DNA of 6,789 nucleotides from positions 1-6,789 of the forward strand of contig DAISJD010000152.1 of the NCBI GenBank assembly GCA_036821645.1, given 5' to 3'. The DNA is from DAISJD01 sp036821645 (lineage in GTDB: Bacteria; Pseudomonadota; Alphaproteobacteria; ATCC43930; CGMCC-115725). The notes under the pieces were generated by a model. It had not been told where the DNA came from. It was given only the letters and a program-made list of their open reading frames with translations, and did not search any database. The translations under genes were made by a program, and so were the position numbers. Below, one piece after another: positions 1 to 5,291 of this stretch; positions within the stretch are counted from its first letter, which is position 1; every line of letters starts with the position of its first letter.

Positions 1-411
1 CCCTCCGCCCCGTTGCCGTTGGTCCTGGTGGCAGCGGTGGCACTCATCGATGGCGATGGTCGGGTCCTCCTGGCCGAGCGCCCGCCCGGCAAGGCGATGG
101 AAGGGCTGTGGGAATTTCCCGGCGGCAAGCTTGAACCGGGCGAAACCCCCGAGGCGGCCTTGATTCGGGAATTGAAGGAAGAACTGGGCATCGATGTCAA
201 GGCCAGTTGCCTTGCACCGATGAGTTTTGCAAGCCATGCCTACGAGAGTTTTCACCTCCTGATGCCGCTTTACGTCTGTCGGCGCTGGCAGGGGGTCGTG
301 CGGCCACGGGAAGGTCAGGTTTTGCGTTGGGTTCGCCCAACAGCCCTTGCGCAATATCCGATGCCCCCGGCGGATATTCCGCTGATCGCCATCTTGCGCG
401 ATTGGTTGTGA
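1..411 (+). CDS. mutT: MutT-type Nudix hydrolase (8-oxo-dGTP diphosphatase family), 5' incomplete
   Basis: Probably hydrolyses oxidised nucleoside triphosphates such as 8-oxo-dGTP to the monophosphate and pyrophosphate, cleaning the nucleotide pool in the cytoplasm. The complete Nudix box is visible. Counting from the TTG at 13 as residue 1, G38, E44, R52, E53, E56, E57 and G59 fit G-x5-E-x7-R-E-U-x-E-E-x-G-U. The preceding WEFPGGK segment (33-39) is typical of MutT/NudG-like enzymes. The frame is open to the left edge (codons at 1-12 contain no stop) and TTG 13 has no ribosome binding site, so the true start is probably just outside the window; only a few residues should be missing, since 132 residues from TTG is already close to family length. 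The stop is TGA at 409-411. A CTP- or other dNTP-preferring Nudix enzyme is possible, because the substrate cannot be read from the box alone. Confidence 0.9.
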   Translation, partial: PSAPLPLVLVAAVALIDGDGRVLLAERPPGKAMEGLWEFPGGKLEPGETPEAALIRELKEELGIDVKASCLAPMSFASHAYESFHLLMPLYVCRRWQGVVRPREGQVLRWVRPTALAQYPMPPADIPLIAILRDWL

Positions 412-530
412 GGAACCGCGCCAAAATGCCGCTGGACGATAATTGTAAATTCATATACTAAATAGCCTCTTGCCGATTTTCTGCAAAAAACCCCTTGGCA
501 GAGCGGCCTTCTCGCGCGATATGATCAGGT
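412..530. other. Intergenic region, mutT to HIG1-like gene
   Basis: This 119-nt gap has a distinctly AT-rich centre (about 438-490). It contains a possible -10 hexamer TATACT (454-459) without a convincing -35, and a better promoter-like pair at 495-525, listed separately. I see no convincing intrinsic terminator for mutT: TTGCC near 470 and GGCA near 497 could pair only with bulges. I see no B12-box-like element, although a cobalamin-related gene lies downstream. Confidence 0.5.
495..525 (+). promoter_or_regulatory. Candidate sigma-70-type promoter for the HIG1-like/adenosyltransferase/etf operon
   Basis: TTGGCA (495-500) and TATGAT (520-525) each match the sigma-70 consensus at 5 of 6 positions. 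They are separated by 19 nt, longer than the ideal 17. Transcription would then begin within a base or two of the ATG at 531, giving a leaderless mRNA, which fits the lack of a properly placed Shine-Dalgarno there. The assignment is by eye only. Confidence 0.33.
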
Positions 531-722
531 ATGGAAATTTTTCTGACCCTTGTGCTCGTCGCGGCGATGCTGGCGACGGTAGCCTCTCTCGGCGGCGGCA
601 TTTTGCAGATGCTGAACGGCAAGAGTGCCGCGCGCTCTAACAGATTCATGCAGTCGCGCGTCTTGTTCCAGGGGATCGCCATCATCGCGTTCCTGCTGCT
701 CATGTCGCTCAATCGGCATTAG
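531..722 (+). CDS. HIG1-type twin-transmembrane small protein
   Basis: A 63-residue inner-membrane protein with two hydrophobic helices (about 3-25 and 44-60) joined by a short polar, basic loop (29-43). The second helix begins with R43-V-L-F-Q47, matching the R-x3-Q end of the HIG1 domain motif. The usual preceding basic residue two positions before that Arg is Q41 here, so the motif is slightly degenerate. Eukaryotic HIG1 proteins are respiratory-chain (cytochrome c oxidase and supercomplex) assembly factors; the bacterial role is not established and I only infer a link to respiration. It ends 3 nt before the adenosyltransferase ATG, so the two are almost certainly co-transcribed, a neighbourhood I recall from many Alphaproteobacteria. 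No Shine-Dalgarno is well placed: an AGG sits 1 nt before ATG 531. The next in-frame Met (M13) would destroy the first helix. Confidence 0.85.
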   Translation: MEIFLTLVLVAAMLATVASLGGGILQMLNGKSAARSNRFMQSRVLFQGIAIIAFLLLMSLNRH

Positions 723-725
723 GCG

Positions 726-1310
726 ATGGTGCATCTGACGCGAATCTACACGCGCGGCGGCGATGCGGGCGAGACGTCGCTTGCCGATGGCAGTCGCGTG
801 CCGAAGGACGATCTCAGGGTCGCGGCCTATGGGGCCGTCGATGAGGCGAATGCCGCGATCGGCCTGTGTCGGCTGGTGACAGGAACCGGGTTCGACGGGG
901 CCGGGGCAGACCGGATGTTGGCCCGGATCCAAAACGATCTCTTCGATCTTGGGGCCGATCTTGCCACACCTGAACCGCCGCCGGGTGCCGATGCGGGTCC
1001 GGCCCTGCGTATTGTGCCAGCTCAGGTTCTGCGCCTCGAACAAGAAATCGATGCGATGAATGTGGATTTGTCGCCGCTGAAATCTTTTATCCTGCCAGGC
1101 GGCAACAGTCTTGCGGCCCATCTCCATGTGGCGCGCACGATCACGCGCCGGGCCGAACGGGTGGCGGTGGCGCTGGCCCAGCGCACAGGCATCAATCCTG
1201 AGGCCGTGAAATATCTGAACCGGCTGTCCGACCATCTCTTCGTCTTGGGGCGCAGGGCCAACCATCAAGGGGCCGATGACGTTCTATGGGTTCCAGGAGC
1301 CCATCGATGA
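726..1310 (+). CDS. pduO: PduO-type cob(I)alamin (cob(I)yrinic acid a,c-diamide) adenosyltransferase
   Basis: Transfers the 5'-deoxyadenosyl group of ATP to cob(I)alamin, making coenzyme B12 and releasing triphosphate. The 194 residues match the PduO/MMAB family length. The N-terminal ATP-binding segment is seen at 8-27 (YTRGGD, then DGSRVPK), followed by R31-V-x-A-Y-G-x-V-D-E40, usual for the trimer-interface nucleotide site. The C-terminal signatures are FILPGG (121-126), LHVART (133-138), RRAER (141-145) and YLNRLSDHLF (163-172). The start follows the upstream stop by 3 nt with only a weak AGGCG before it, so translational coupling is likely. In an alphaproteobacterium the product would mainly serve methylmalonyl-CoA mutase and related mutases, which fits its place beside the ETF genes; that link is inferred. 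Assignment to the PduO rather than the CobA/CobO family rests on the motifs. The symbol denotes the family, not a propanediol operon. Confidence 0.94.
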   Translation: MVHLTRIYTRGGDAGETSLADGSRVPKDDLRVAAYGAVDEANAAIGLCRLVTGTGFDGAGADRMLARIQNDLFDLGADLATPEPPPGADAGPALRIVPAQVLRLEQEIDAMNVDLSPLKSFILPGGNSLAAHLHVARTITRRAERVAVALAQRTGINPEAVKYLNRLSDHLFVLGRRANHQGADDVLWVPGAHR

Positions 1311-1387
1311 AGGCCGGCCGGGTTTCGCACCCAATCAATCCATCAGAATCCTATGGCCCGCTGTTCCAGAAGGCTGAGGGGGGAACA

Positions 1388-1411
1388 GGACGGATCATCC
1401 AAGATCCGTCC
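1388..1411 (+). repeat. Perfect 9-bp inverted repeat in the etfB leader
   Basis: GGACGGATC (1388-1396) is exactly complementary to GATCCGTCC (1403-1411) around the 6-nt loop ATCCAA. It lies 9 nt before the etfB Shine-Dalgarno. The right arm is followed by CTTAAGACC, with no T run, so it is not a standard intrinsic terminator. It may be an mRNA-stabilising or processing hairpin, or an operator; the function is inferred. Confidence 0.6.
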
Positions 1412-1420
1412 CTTAAGACC

Positions 1421-1424
1421 GGAG
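1421..1424 (+). promoter_or_regulatory. Ribosome binding site deciding the etfB start
   Basis: GGAG lies 7 nt before the ATG at 1432 but only 1 nt before the ATG at 1426. The second ATG is therefore the better start, giving the family-typical N-terminus MKILVAVKR. Confidence 0.7.
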
Positions 1425-1431
1425 AATGCCG

Positions 1432-2181
1432 ATGAAAATACTCGTCGCCGTCAAACGGGTCGTCGATTACAACGTCAAAATCCGCGTAAAGGCGGATCAG
1501 TCGGGTGTCGAGACCGCGAATGTCAAGATGTCTATGAATCCGTTCGACGAGATCGCGGTCGAAGAAGCCGTCCGTCTGAAAGAAGCCGGAATCGCGACGG
1601 AAATCGTGGCGGTTTCTCTTGGTGTGGCGCAATGCCAGGAAACGATTCGCACGGCACTGGCCATGGGGGCCGATCGCGGCATTCATGTCCAGACCGATGC
1701 CGAGTTGCAACCGCTGGCCGTTGCCAAGCTGTTGAAGGCGCTCATCGACAAGGAACAGCCGAAGCTGGTCATCGTCGGCAAGCAGGCGATCGACGATGAT
1801 TGCAACCAGACCGGCCAGATGGTCGCCGCCTTGCTCGGTTGGGCCCAGGGGACGTTTGCGTCCAAGGTTGCGGTGACGGGCGATACGGTTGCCGTGACCC
1901 GCGAAGTGGATGGCGGCCTTGAAACCGTGTCTCTCGCCTTGCCCGCCTTGGTGACGACGGATCTGCGCCTCAACGAGCCGCGCTATGCCTCGCTGCCCAA
2001 CATCATGAAGGCCAAGAAAAAGCCGATCGAAACGGTAACGCCGGATGCCTTGGGCGTCGACGTCGCCCCGCGTCTCGTCACCCTCAAGGTCGAAGAACCG
2101 GCCAAGCGCCAGGGCGGCAAGAAGGTCGGTTCGGTTGAAGAATTAGTGACAAAGTTGAAGCAGGAGGCGAGGGTCATCTGA
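1432..2181 (+). CDS. etfB: Electron transfer flavoprotein, beta subunit
   Basis: The small subunit of the cytoplasmic heterodimeric ETF, which takes electrons from acyl-CoA and related dehydrogenases and passes them to ETF:quinone oxidoreductase in the membrane. The start at 1432 gives 249 residues, the usual length. It begins MKILVAVKRVVDYNVKIRVK and carries the conserved MNPFDEIAVEEAVRLKE stretch (35-51) and the AMP-binding GKQAIDDDCNQTGQM segment (116-130). The partner-recognition region follows: DLRLNEPRYASLPNIMKAKK spans about 177-196, and the Leu of LPNIMK (188) corresponds by eye to the dehydrogenase-anchoring Leu195 of human ETF-beta. This is the group I (fatty-acid oxidation type) ETF, not the FixB/FixA bifurcating type, judged from these motifs. 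The stop codon shares its last base with the etfA ATG, so the two are translationally coupled, as expected for a 1:1 complex. Confidence 0.97.
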   Translation: MKILVAVKRVVDYNVKIRVKADQSGVETANVKMSMNPFDEIAVEEAVRLKEAGIATEIVAVSLGVAQCQETIRTALAMGADRGIHVQTDAELQPLAVAKLLKALIDKEQPKLVIVGKQAIDDDCNQTGQMVAALLGWAQGTFASKVAVTGDTVAVTREVDGGLETVSLALPALVTTDLRLNEPRYASLPNIMKAKKKPIETVTPDALGVDVAPRLVTLKVEEPAKRQGGKKVGSVEELVTKLKQEARVI

Positions 2182-3125
2182 TGGCTATCCTGATTATTGC
2201 CGATCACGGCGGCGACAGCCTGAAATCGGCCACCTTGAACACCGTCAGCGCCGCTTTGGCGATCGGCGGCGACATTCATCTTCTCGTTGCCGGTCACAAT
2301 TCTGGCGGTGCGGCCGCCGCCGCCGCCCGTATTCCGGGGGTTGCGAAGGTTCTCCACGCCGAGAGCGCCGCCTATCAACACCAATTGGCCGAAGCGGTGG
2401 CTCCCCTCGTGGTGCGTCTCGCCCCCGCCTATAGCCATGTTTTGGCCTCGGCGACGACCAACGGCAAGAATGTTTTGCCACGGGTTGCAGCCTTGCTCGA
2501 TGTCGGTCAGATCTCGGATATTGCCGCCGTGGTGTCGCCCGACACCTTCGTGCGCCCGATCTATGCCGGCAACGCGCTGGCCACGGTTCAATCGAAGGAT
2601 GCGATCAAGGTCATCACCGTACGCGGCACCGGATTTTCGGCAGCACCGGCCGAGGGTGGCAGTGCCGCGATCGAGGTGATCGATGCCGGGCCCGCCAGCC
2701 CGAATTCGACCTTCGTCTCTCAGGAACTGTCGGTTTCGGCGCGTCCGGAATTGACGGCAGCCCGCGTGATCGTGTCCGGCGGGCGCGGCATGCAGAATGG
2801 CGATAATTTCAAGTTGCTCGAAGATGTGGCCGACAAGCTCGGTGCTGCGGTCGGTGCCAGCCGTGCGGCCGTCGATGCGGGCTATGTGCCGAACGATTAT
2901 CAGGTCGGCCAAACCGGCAAGATCGTCGCCCCCGAACTCTATATCGCGGTCGGTATCTCCGGGGCCATTCAACATTTGGCCGGGATGAAGGATTCCAAGG
3001 TGATCGTGGCGATCAACAAGGATGAGGAGGCCCCGATTTTCCAGGTTGCCGATTACGGTCTGGTCGGTGATCTCTTCAAAATTGTGCCGGAATTATCGGC
3101 CGAATTGGACCGCCAAAAGTCGTAA
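2181..3125 (+). CDS. etfA: Electron transfer flavoprotein, alpha subunit (FAD-binding)
   Basis: The large ETF subunit, holding the redox-active FAD. Its 314 residues match the family. The N-terminal domain (1 to about 190) packs against beta. The C-terminal FAD domain has SGGRGM (199-204), the S-R pair at 227-228 (by eye equivalent to the electron-transfer Arg249 of human ETF-alpha), QVGQTGK (241-247) and the complete ETF-alpha signature at 253-279, reading L-Y-I-A-x-G-I-S-G-x-I-Q-H then x-A-I-N. After it come D-E-E-A-P-I-F (281-287) and the ADYGLVGDLF segment (290-299). The ATG overlaps the etfB stop by one base. GAGGG (2169-2173) lies 7 nt upstream and a stronger AGGAGG (2162-2167) 13 nt upstream. 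The gene is followed within 26 nt by an intrinsic terminator, so it is the last gene of the operon. Confidence 0.97.
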   Translation: MAILIIADHGGDSLKSATLNTVSAALAIGGDIHLLVAGHNSGGAAAAAARIPGVAKVLHAESAAYQHQLAEAVAPLVVRLAPAYSHVLASATTNGKNVLPRVAALLDVGQISDIAAVVSPDTFVRPIYAGNALATVQSKDAIKVITVRGTGFSAAPAEGGSAAIEVIDAGPASPNSTFVSQELSVSARPELTAARVIVSGGRGMQNGDNFKLLEDVADKLGAAVGASRAAVDAGYVPNDYQVGQTGKIVAPELYIAVGISGAIQHLAGMKDSKVIVAINKDEEAPIFQVADYGLVGDLFKIVPELSAELDRQKS

Positions 3126-3150
3126 GGGCGCTCTTCGCGCTTGCACATCG

Positions 3151-3186
3151 AGCCGGACGGGGTTAAGCCTCGGTCCGGCTTTTTTT
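3151..3186 (+). terminator. Intrinsic terminator of the etf operon
   Basis: AGCCGGAC (3151-3158) pairs with GTCCGGCT (3173-3180) around a 14-nt loop that could pair partly. Seven T residues (3180-3186) run on from the right arm. This is the classical rho-independent form, 25 nt after the etfA stop. Confidence 0.9.
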
Positions 3187-3208
3187 ATTCCGTCCTTTTT
3201 CGTGGTTC

Positions 3209-3214
3209 GAGGAG
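3209..3214 (+). promoter_or_regulatory. Ribosome binding site deciding the hydroxybutyryl-CoA dehydrogenase start
   Basis: GAGGAG is spaced 7 nt from the ATG at 3222. It rules out the upstream in-frame TTG at 3141, which would put the etf terminator inside the coding region and add 27 residues unlike the family. Confidence 0.85.
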
Positions 3215-3221
3215 CAGCATC

Positions 3222-4094
3222 ATGATGTCAAGCATTGGGGTCATCGGCGCGGGGCAGATGGGGACGGGGATTGCCCAAGTCTGCGCGCGGGCCGGCTATG
3301 ACGTCAAACTTTCCGATATCAGTGCGGATGCTTTGGACAGAGCGGTTGCCTTCATCGGTCGCACCCTCGATCGGCAGATTTCCAAGGGGAAACTGACCGA
3401 GGCCGAAAAGGCTGAGACACTTGCCAAAATCGAAACGAGCACCGATCTCGCCGTCTTTGCCCAGTGCGACATGGTGATCGAGGCCGCGACCGAAAAAGAA
3501 GAGGTGAAGCGCGCGATTTTCAAGCCGCTGATCGCCCATCTGAAGCCCGAGGCGATCATTGCCTCCAATACCTCGTCCATCTCGATCACGCGCCTTGCGG
3601 CCGCGACCGACCGTCCCGGCCGGTTCATTGGCATGCATTTCATGAATCCCGTGCCGGTCATGCAATTGGTCGAGTTGATCCGGGGCATCGCCACCGAAGA
3701 TGCGACGTTCCAGGCCGTGCGCGAACTCACGGTCAGCCTCGGCAAGACCGCGGTTGCCGCCGAGGATTTCCCGGCTTTCATCGTCAACCGCATTCTGTTG
3801 CCGATGATCAATGAGGCGATCTATACCCTCTATGAAGGGGTGGGGTCGGTCGAGGCGATCGATACCGCCATGAAATTAGGGGCCAATCATCCGATGGGGC
3901 CGCTTGAACTGGCCGATTTCATCGGGCTCGACACATGTTTGTCGATCATGCAGGTGCTCTATGAGGGGTTGGCTGATTCGAAATACCGCCCATGCCCGTT
4001 GTTGGTGAAATATGTCGAAGCCGGGTGGCTCGGCAAGAAAACGATGCGCGGGTTCTACGATTATCGCGGCGAAAAGCCGGTGCCGACCCGCTAA
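3222..4094 (+). CDS. hbd: 3-hydroxybutyryl-CoA dehydrogenase
   Basis: Interconverts (S)-3-hydroxybutyryl-CoA (or 3-hydroxyacyl-CoA) and acetoacetyl-CoA with NAD(P)(H), in short-chain fatty acid, C4 or polyhydroxybutyrate metabolism. The 290 residues match the single-function family. The N-terminal Rossmann fold has G9-x-G11-x-x-G14 and D32 at the end of the second strand, the latter suggesting NAD rather than NADP. Catalytic residues, placed by spacing with the human short-chain enzyme, are S118 (in SNTSS), H139 (in GMHFMNP), E151 (in ELIRG) and N189 (in IVNR). The C-terminal dimerisation domain contains HPMGPLELADFIGLD (223-237) and ends in GKKTMRGFYDY (271-281). No hydratase domain is fused, so it is not a FadB/FadJ multienzyme. 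It lies between two terminators and looks like a single-gene unit. The second ATG (3225) is an equally acceptable start. PaaH-type activity on 3-hydroxyadipyl-CoA cannot be excluded by sequence alone. Confidence 0.95.
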   Translation: MMSSIGVIGAGQMGTGIAQVCARAGYDVKLSDISADALDRAVAFIGRTLDRQISKGKLTEAEKAETLAKIETSTDLAVFAQCDMVIEAATEKEEVKRAIFKPLIAHLKPEAIIASNTSSISITRLAAATDRPGRFIGMHFMNPVPVMQLVELIRGIATEDATFQAVRELTVSLGKTAVAAEDFPAFIVNRILLPMINEAIYTLYEGVGSVEAIDTAMKLGANHPMGPLELADFIGLDTCLSIMQVLYEGLADSKYRPCPLLVKYVEAGWLGKKTMRGFYDYRGEKPVPTR

Positions 4095-4131
4095 GCCCGA
4101 TTGCCCGGGGTGTCGGCCCCTTTGTACATCG

Positions 4132-4164
4132 AAAAACCCCCAATCGGATCGATTGGGGGTTTTT
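4132..4164. terminator. Bidirectional intrinsic terminator between convergent genes
   Basis: AAAAACCCCCAATC (4132-4145) is perfectly complementary to GATTGGGGGTTTTT (4151-4164) around the 5-nt loop GGATC. The A tract on one side and T tract on the other give a U run after the GC stem in both directions. It can therefore end both the dehydrogenase transcript (stop at 4094) and the opposing zinc-ribbon gene (stop at 4226). Confidence 0.95.
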
Positions 4165-4225
4165 GCTGCGTTTGTCTTTGCCAAAGGGGCGTCGTCACCC
4201 GCGTCATCGCCGCACTGGCCAAGCA

Positions 4226-4999
4226 TCATTCGGTGATGAAATTCACCTTTACCGATGCCGTGGACGCCTTGGTGACGGGAGTCATCTTGCGAAAGGGGCT
4301 CGTCTCGCCGGGCAGAAGTTGATCGCGTTCGATGTTGAAATCGGTGGAATCGAGAATAACCTGTTTGTCATCCAGAAGCAGGATGCGCAATTTTGGAATC
4401 CGTTGGGCGGTACTGCCGTGATTGGCGACCTCGCCGCTGACGATCAATTGGTCTTGGCCGTTATTTTTGGTGAGTTCGACCCGACGATTGATGATGTCGA
4501 GGCCAAGATCATATGGATCCGCGCTGAAACCCAAAAGGCTGTAGAAGCCCTGAGTCGCGGGGATCGTTTGGATGATCGTGTGGCGAAACAGAAACAGACT
4601 GCTGACGAGCAGCAGGGGGGCAAGCGAGGCGGCGGCGATCGACAGGGTTTGACGGCTTGGCCACCGGCGTTTGTCGGGTCTGAGCGCTGGCAGCTTTCCG
4701 CTGATCCGGGTGCCGGCCCCGATGAAACTCGGCATGGCGTCATTGGTGCCCGCTTGAACCCCGCCGCCGATCATGGAGGGTGGCGTTACCGGGCCCGGTT
4801 CGGCACCCATGGAGGGCCTTTGGCGGTCCGGGGCCGCCATCGGATCGGCCCCTTCATCCATCGGCAGGAGGGAATCTGGCGGCGGGTCCTGATGCCACGT
4901 CTCGGCGCAGCGCGCACAGCGCACCGTGCGCCCCGTTGCCCCCAATTGGGCCGGGTTCACGACATAGCGGACAGTACAGGCGGGGCAGGTGACGATCAT
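4226..4999 (-). CDS. Zinc-ribbon (MJ0042-type) membrane protein with DUF3426-like C-terminal domain
   Basis: Function unknown. The 257 residues show a clear three-part plan. An N-terminal zinc ribbon has C5-x2-C8 and C28-x2-C31 inside MIVTCPAC...RTVRCARCAETWHQ. A low-complexity Pro/Gly/Met-rich linker runs over about 38-110. One hydrophobic membrane segment at about 119-138 follows a basic stretch (RPDKRRW), suggesting the zinc ribbon is cytoplasmic. A beta-rich extracytoplasmic domain (about 151-256; VSGEVANHG, then LPGETSPF) resembles DUF3426, a fibronectin-like fold. I chose ATG 4999 over TTG 5011 because family proteins typically begin directly at the MIVTCP-type strand; neither start has a recognisable Shine-Dalgarno. 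The gene is divergent from ftsEX, an arrangement I recall from other Alphaproteobacteria, so an envelope or division-linked role is a reasonable but unproven inference. Confidence 0.85.
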   Translation of the reverse strand: MIVTCPACTVRYVVNPAQLGATGRTVRCARCAETWHQDPPPDSLLPMDEGADPMAAPDRQRPSMGAEPGPVTPPSMIGGGVQAGTNDAMPSFIGAGTRISGKLPALRPDKRRWPSRQTLSIAAASLAPLLLVSSLFLFRHTIIQTIPATQGFYSLLGFSADPYDLGLDIINRRVELTKNNGQDQLIVSGEVANHGSTAQRIPKLRILLLDDKQVILDSTDFNIERDQLLPGETSPFRKMTPVTKASTASVKVNFITE

Positions 5000-5028
5000 T
5001 CGGTCGTGCAATAGATCAAGAGAACAAC

Positions 5029-5058
5029 CTTATAGGCGCAGGTGATGGTTTTTGGCAA
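5029..5058 (-). promoter_or_regulatory. Sigma-70-type promoter for the zinc-ribbon gene
   Basis: Read on the minus strand, TTGCCA (5058-5053) and TATAAG (5034-5029) each match consensus at 5 of 6 positions with an 18-nt spacer. Transcription should start near 5022, leaving a leader of about 23 nt before ATG 4999. Confidence 0.6.
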
Positions 5059-5160
5059 GGTGGGACCGCGTCACGTGCGTCCGACCTTTTACGATCGCGG
5101 TGCGGGATGCCGATAAGCCATTGCATGCGGGCGGCTGGGGCAGTAAACCGGATCACAAGC

Positions 5161-5205
5161 GCCTCTTCACGCGATCAGGGGTTCCCCGTCATCGCGTGAA
5201 GAGGC
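5161..5205. repeat. Perfect 15-bp inverted repeat with nested inner stem (palindrome 1)
   Basis: GCCTCTTCACGCGAT (5161-5175) is exactly complementary to ATCGCGTGAAGAGGC (5191-5205). The 15-nt loop CAGGGGTTCCCCGTC contains GGGG and CCCC, which can add an inner stem. Neither strand has a T run after it (GCTCGTAAAAG on +, GCGCTTGTGATCC on -), so it is not an intrinsic terminator. It lies in the ftsE upstream region. Its role is unknown. Confidence 0.8.
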
Positions 5206-5219
5206 TCGTAAAAGAAAAT

Positions 5220-5263
5220 ACGCGCGTTAGTTTCGAGTCGATTTGATCGAAACCAACGCGCGT
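5220..5263. repeat. 17-bp inverted repeat with one mismatch directly upstream of ftsE (palindrome 2)
   Basis: ACGCGCGTTAGTTTCGA (5220-5236) pairs with TCGAAACCAACGCGCGT (5247-5263), with a single mismatch (A5229 opposite C5254) and a 10-nt loop. It ends 14 nt before the ftsE ribosome binding site. On the minus strand the stem is followed by ATTTTCTTTTA, which gives it the shape of an imperfect intrinsic terminator for antisense transcription. On the + strand it would be a strong leader hairpin. It shares no more than a few bases (ACGCG) with palindrome 1, so the two are not copies. Confidence 0.75.
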
Positions 5264-5277
5264 CGTGGCGCATCGGC

Positions 5278-5284
5278 AAGGGGG
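5278..5284 (+). promoter_or_regulatory. Ribosome binding site deciding the ftsE start
   Basis: AAGGGGG lies 7 nt before GTG 5292. The upstream in-frame GTG at 5265 sits right against palindrome 2 with no Shine-Dalgarno. The ATG at 5285 is out of frame. Confidence 0.7.
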
Positions 5285-5291
5285 ATGCTGC

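Larger units (their letters stand above)
1311..1431. other. Adenosyltransferase-etfB spacer
   Basis: This 121-nt gap contains a perfect 9-bp hairpin (1388-1411) and the etfB ribosome binding site. I see no convincing -35/-10 pair. An uninterrupted 42-codon frame (1307-1435) bridges the gap and overlaps both neighbouring genes, but it resembles nothing I know and I do not call it a gene. Confidence 0.5.

Noticed and set aside
412..530. Cobalamin riboswitch upstream of the adenosyltransferase operon
   Set aside because: The gap is only 119 nt and I find no B12-box-like conserved core.
525..1268. Long minus-strand open frame opposite the HIG1-like and adenosyltransferase genes
   Set aside because: It is the antisense shadow of two well-supported genes. 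Its product is low-complexity and His/Arg-rich with no recognisable domain.
1983..2975. 330-codon minus-strand open frame opposite etfB/etfA
   Set aside because: It is antisense to strongly conserved ETF sequence, with Gly/Arg/Asp/His-rich composition typical of a GC-rich shadow frame.
3126..3145. Small GC hairpin just after the etfA stop
   Set aside because: The stem is short and has a mismatch, and the real terminator follows within 10 nt.
3992..5014. 340-codon + strand open frame across the convergent region
   Set aside because: It runs through the end of the dehydrogenase gene, the bidirectional terminator and the antisense of the zinc-ribbon gene. The minus-strand frame has real Cys motifs and a membrane segment.
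5235..5239. GAGTC (GANTC, CcrM methylation site) in the loop of palindrome 2
   Set aside because: GANTC occurs many times across this window, inside genes as well, so one site here is not evidence of cell-cycle methylation control.
5161..5263. The two palindromes as a REPIN-like pair of inverted repeat copies
   Set aside because: Their arms differ and share no more than a few bases, so they are not two copies of one element. A genome-wide search is still needed for each separately.
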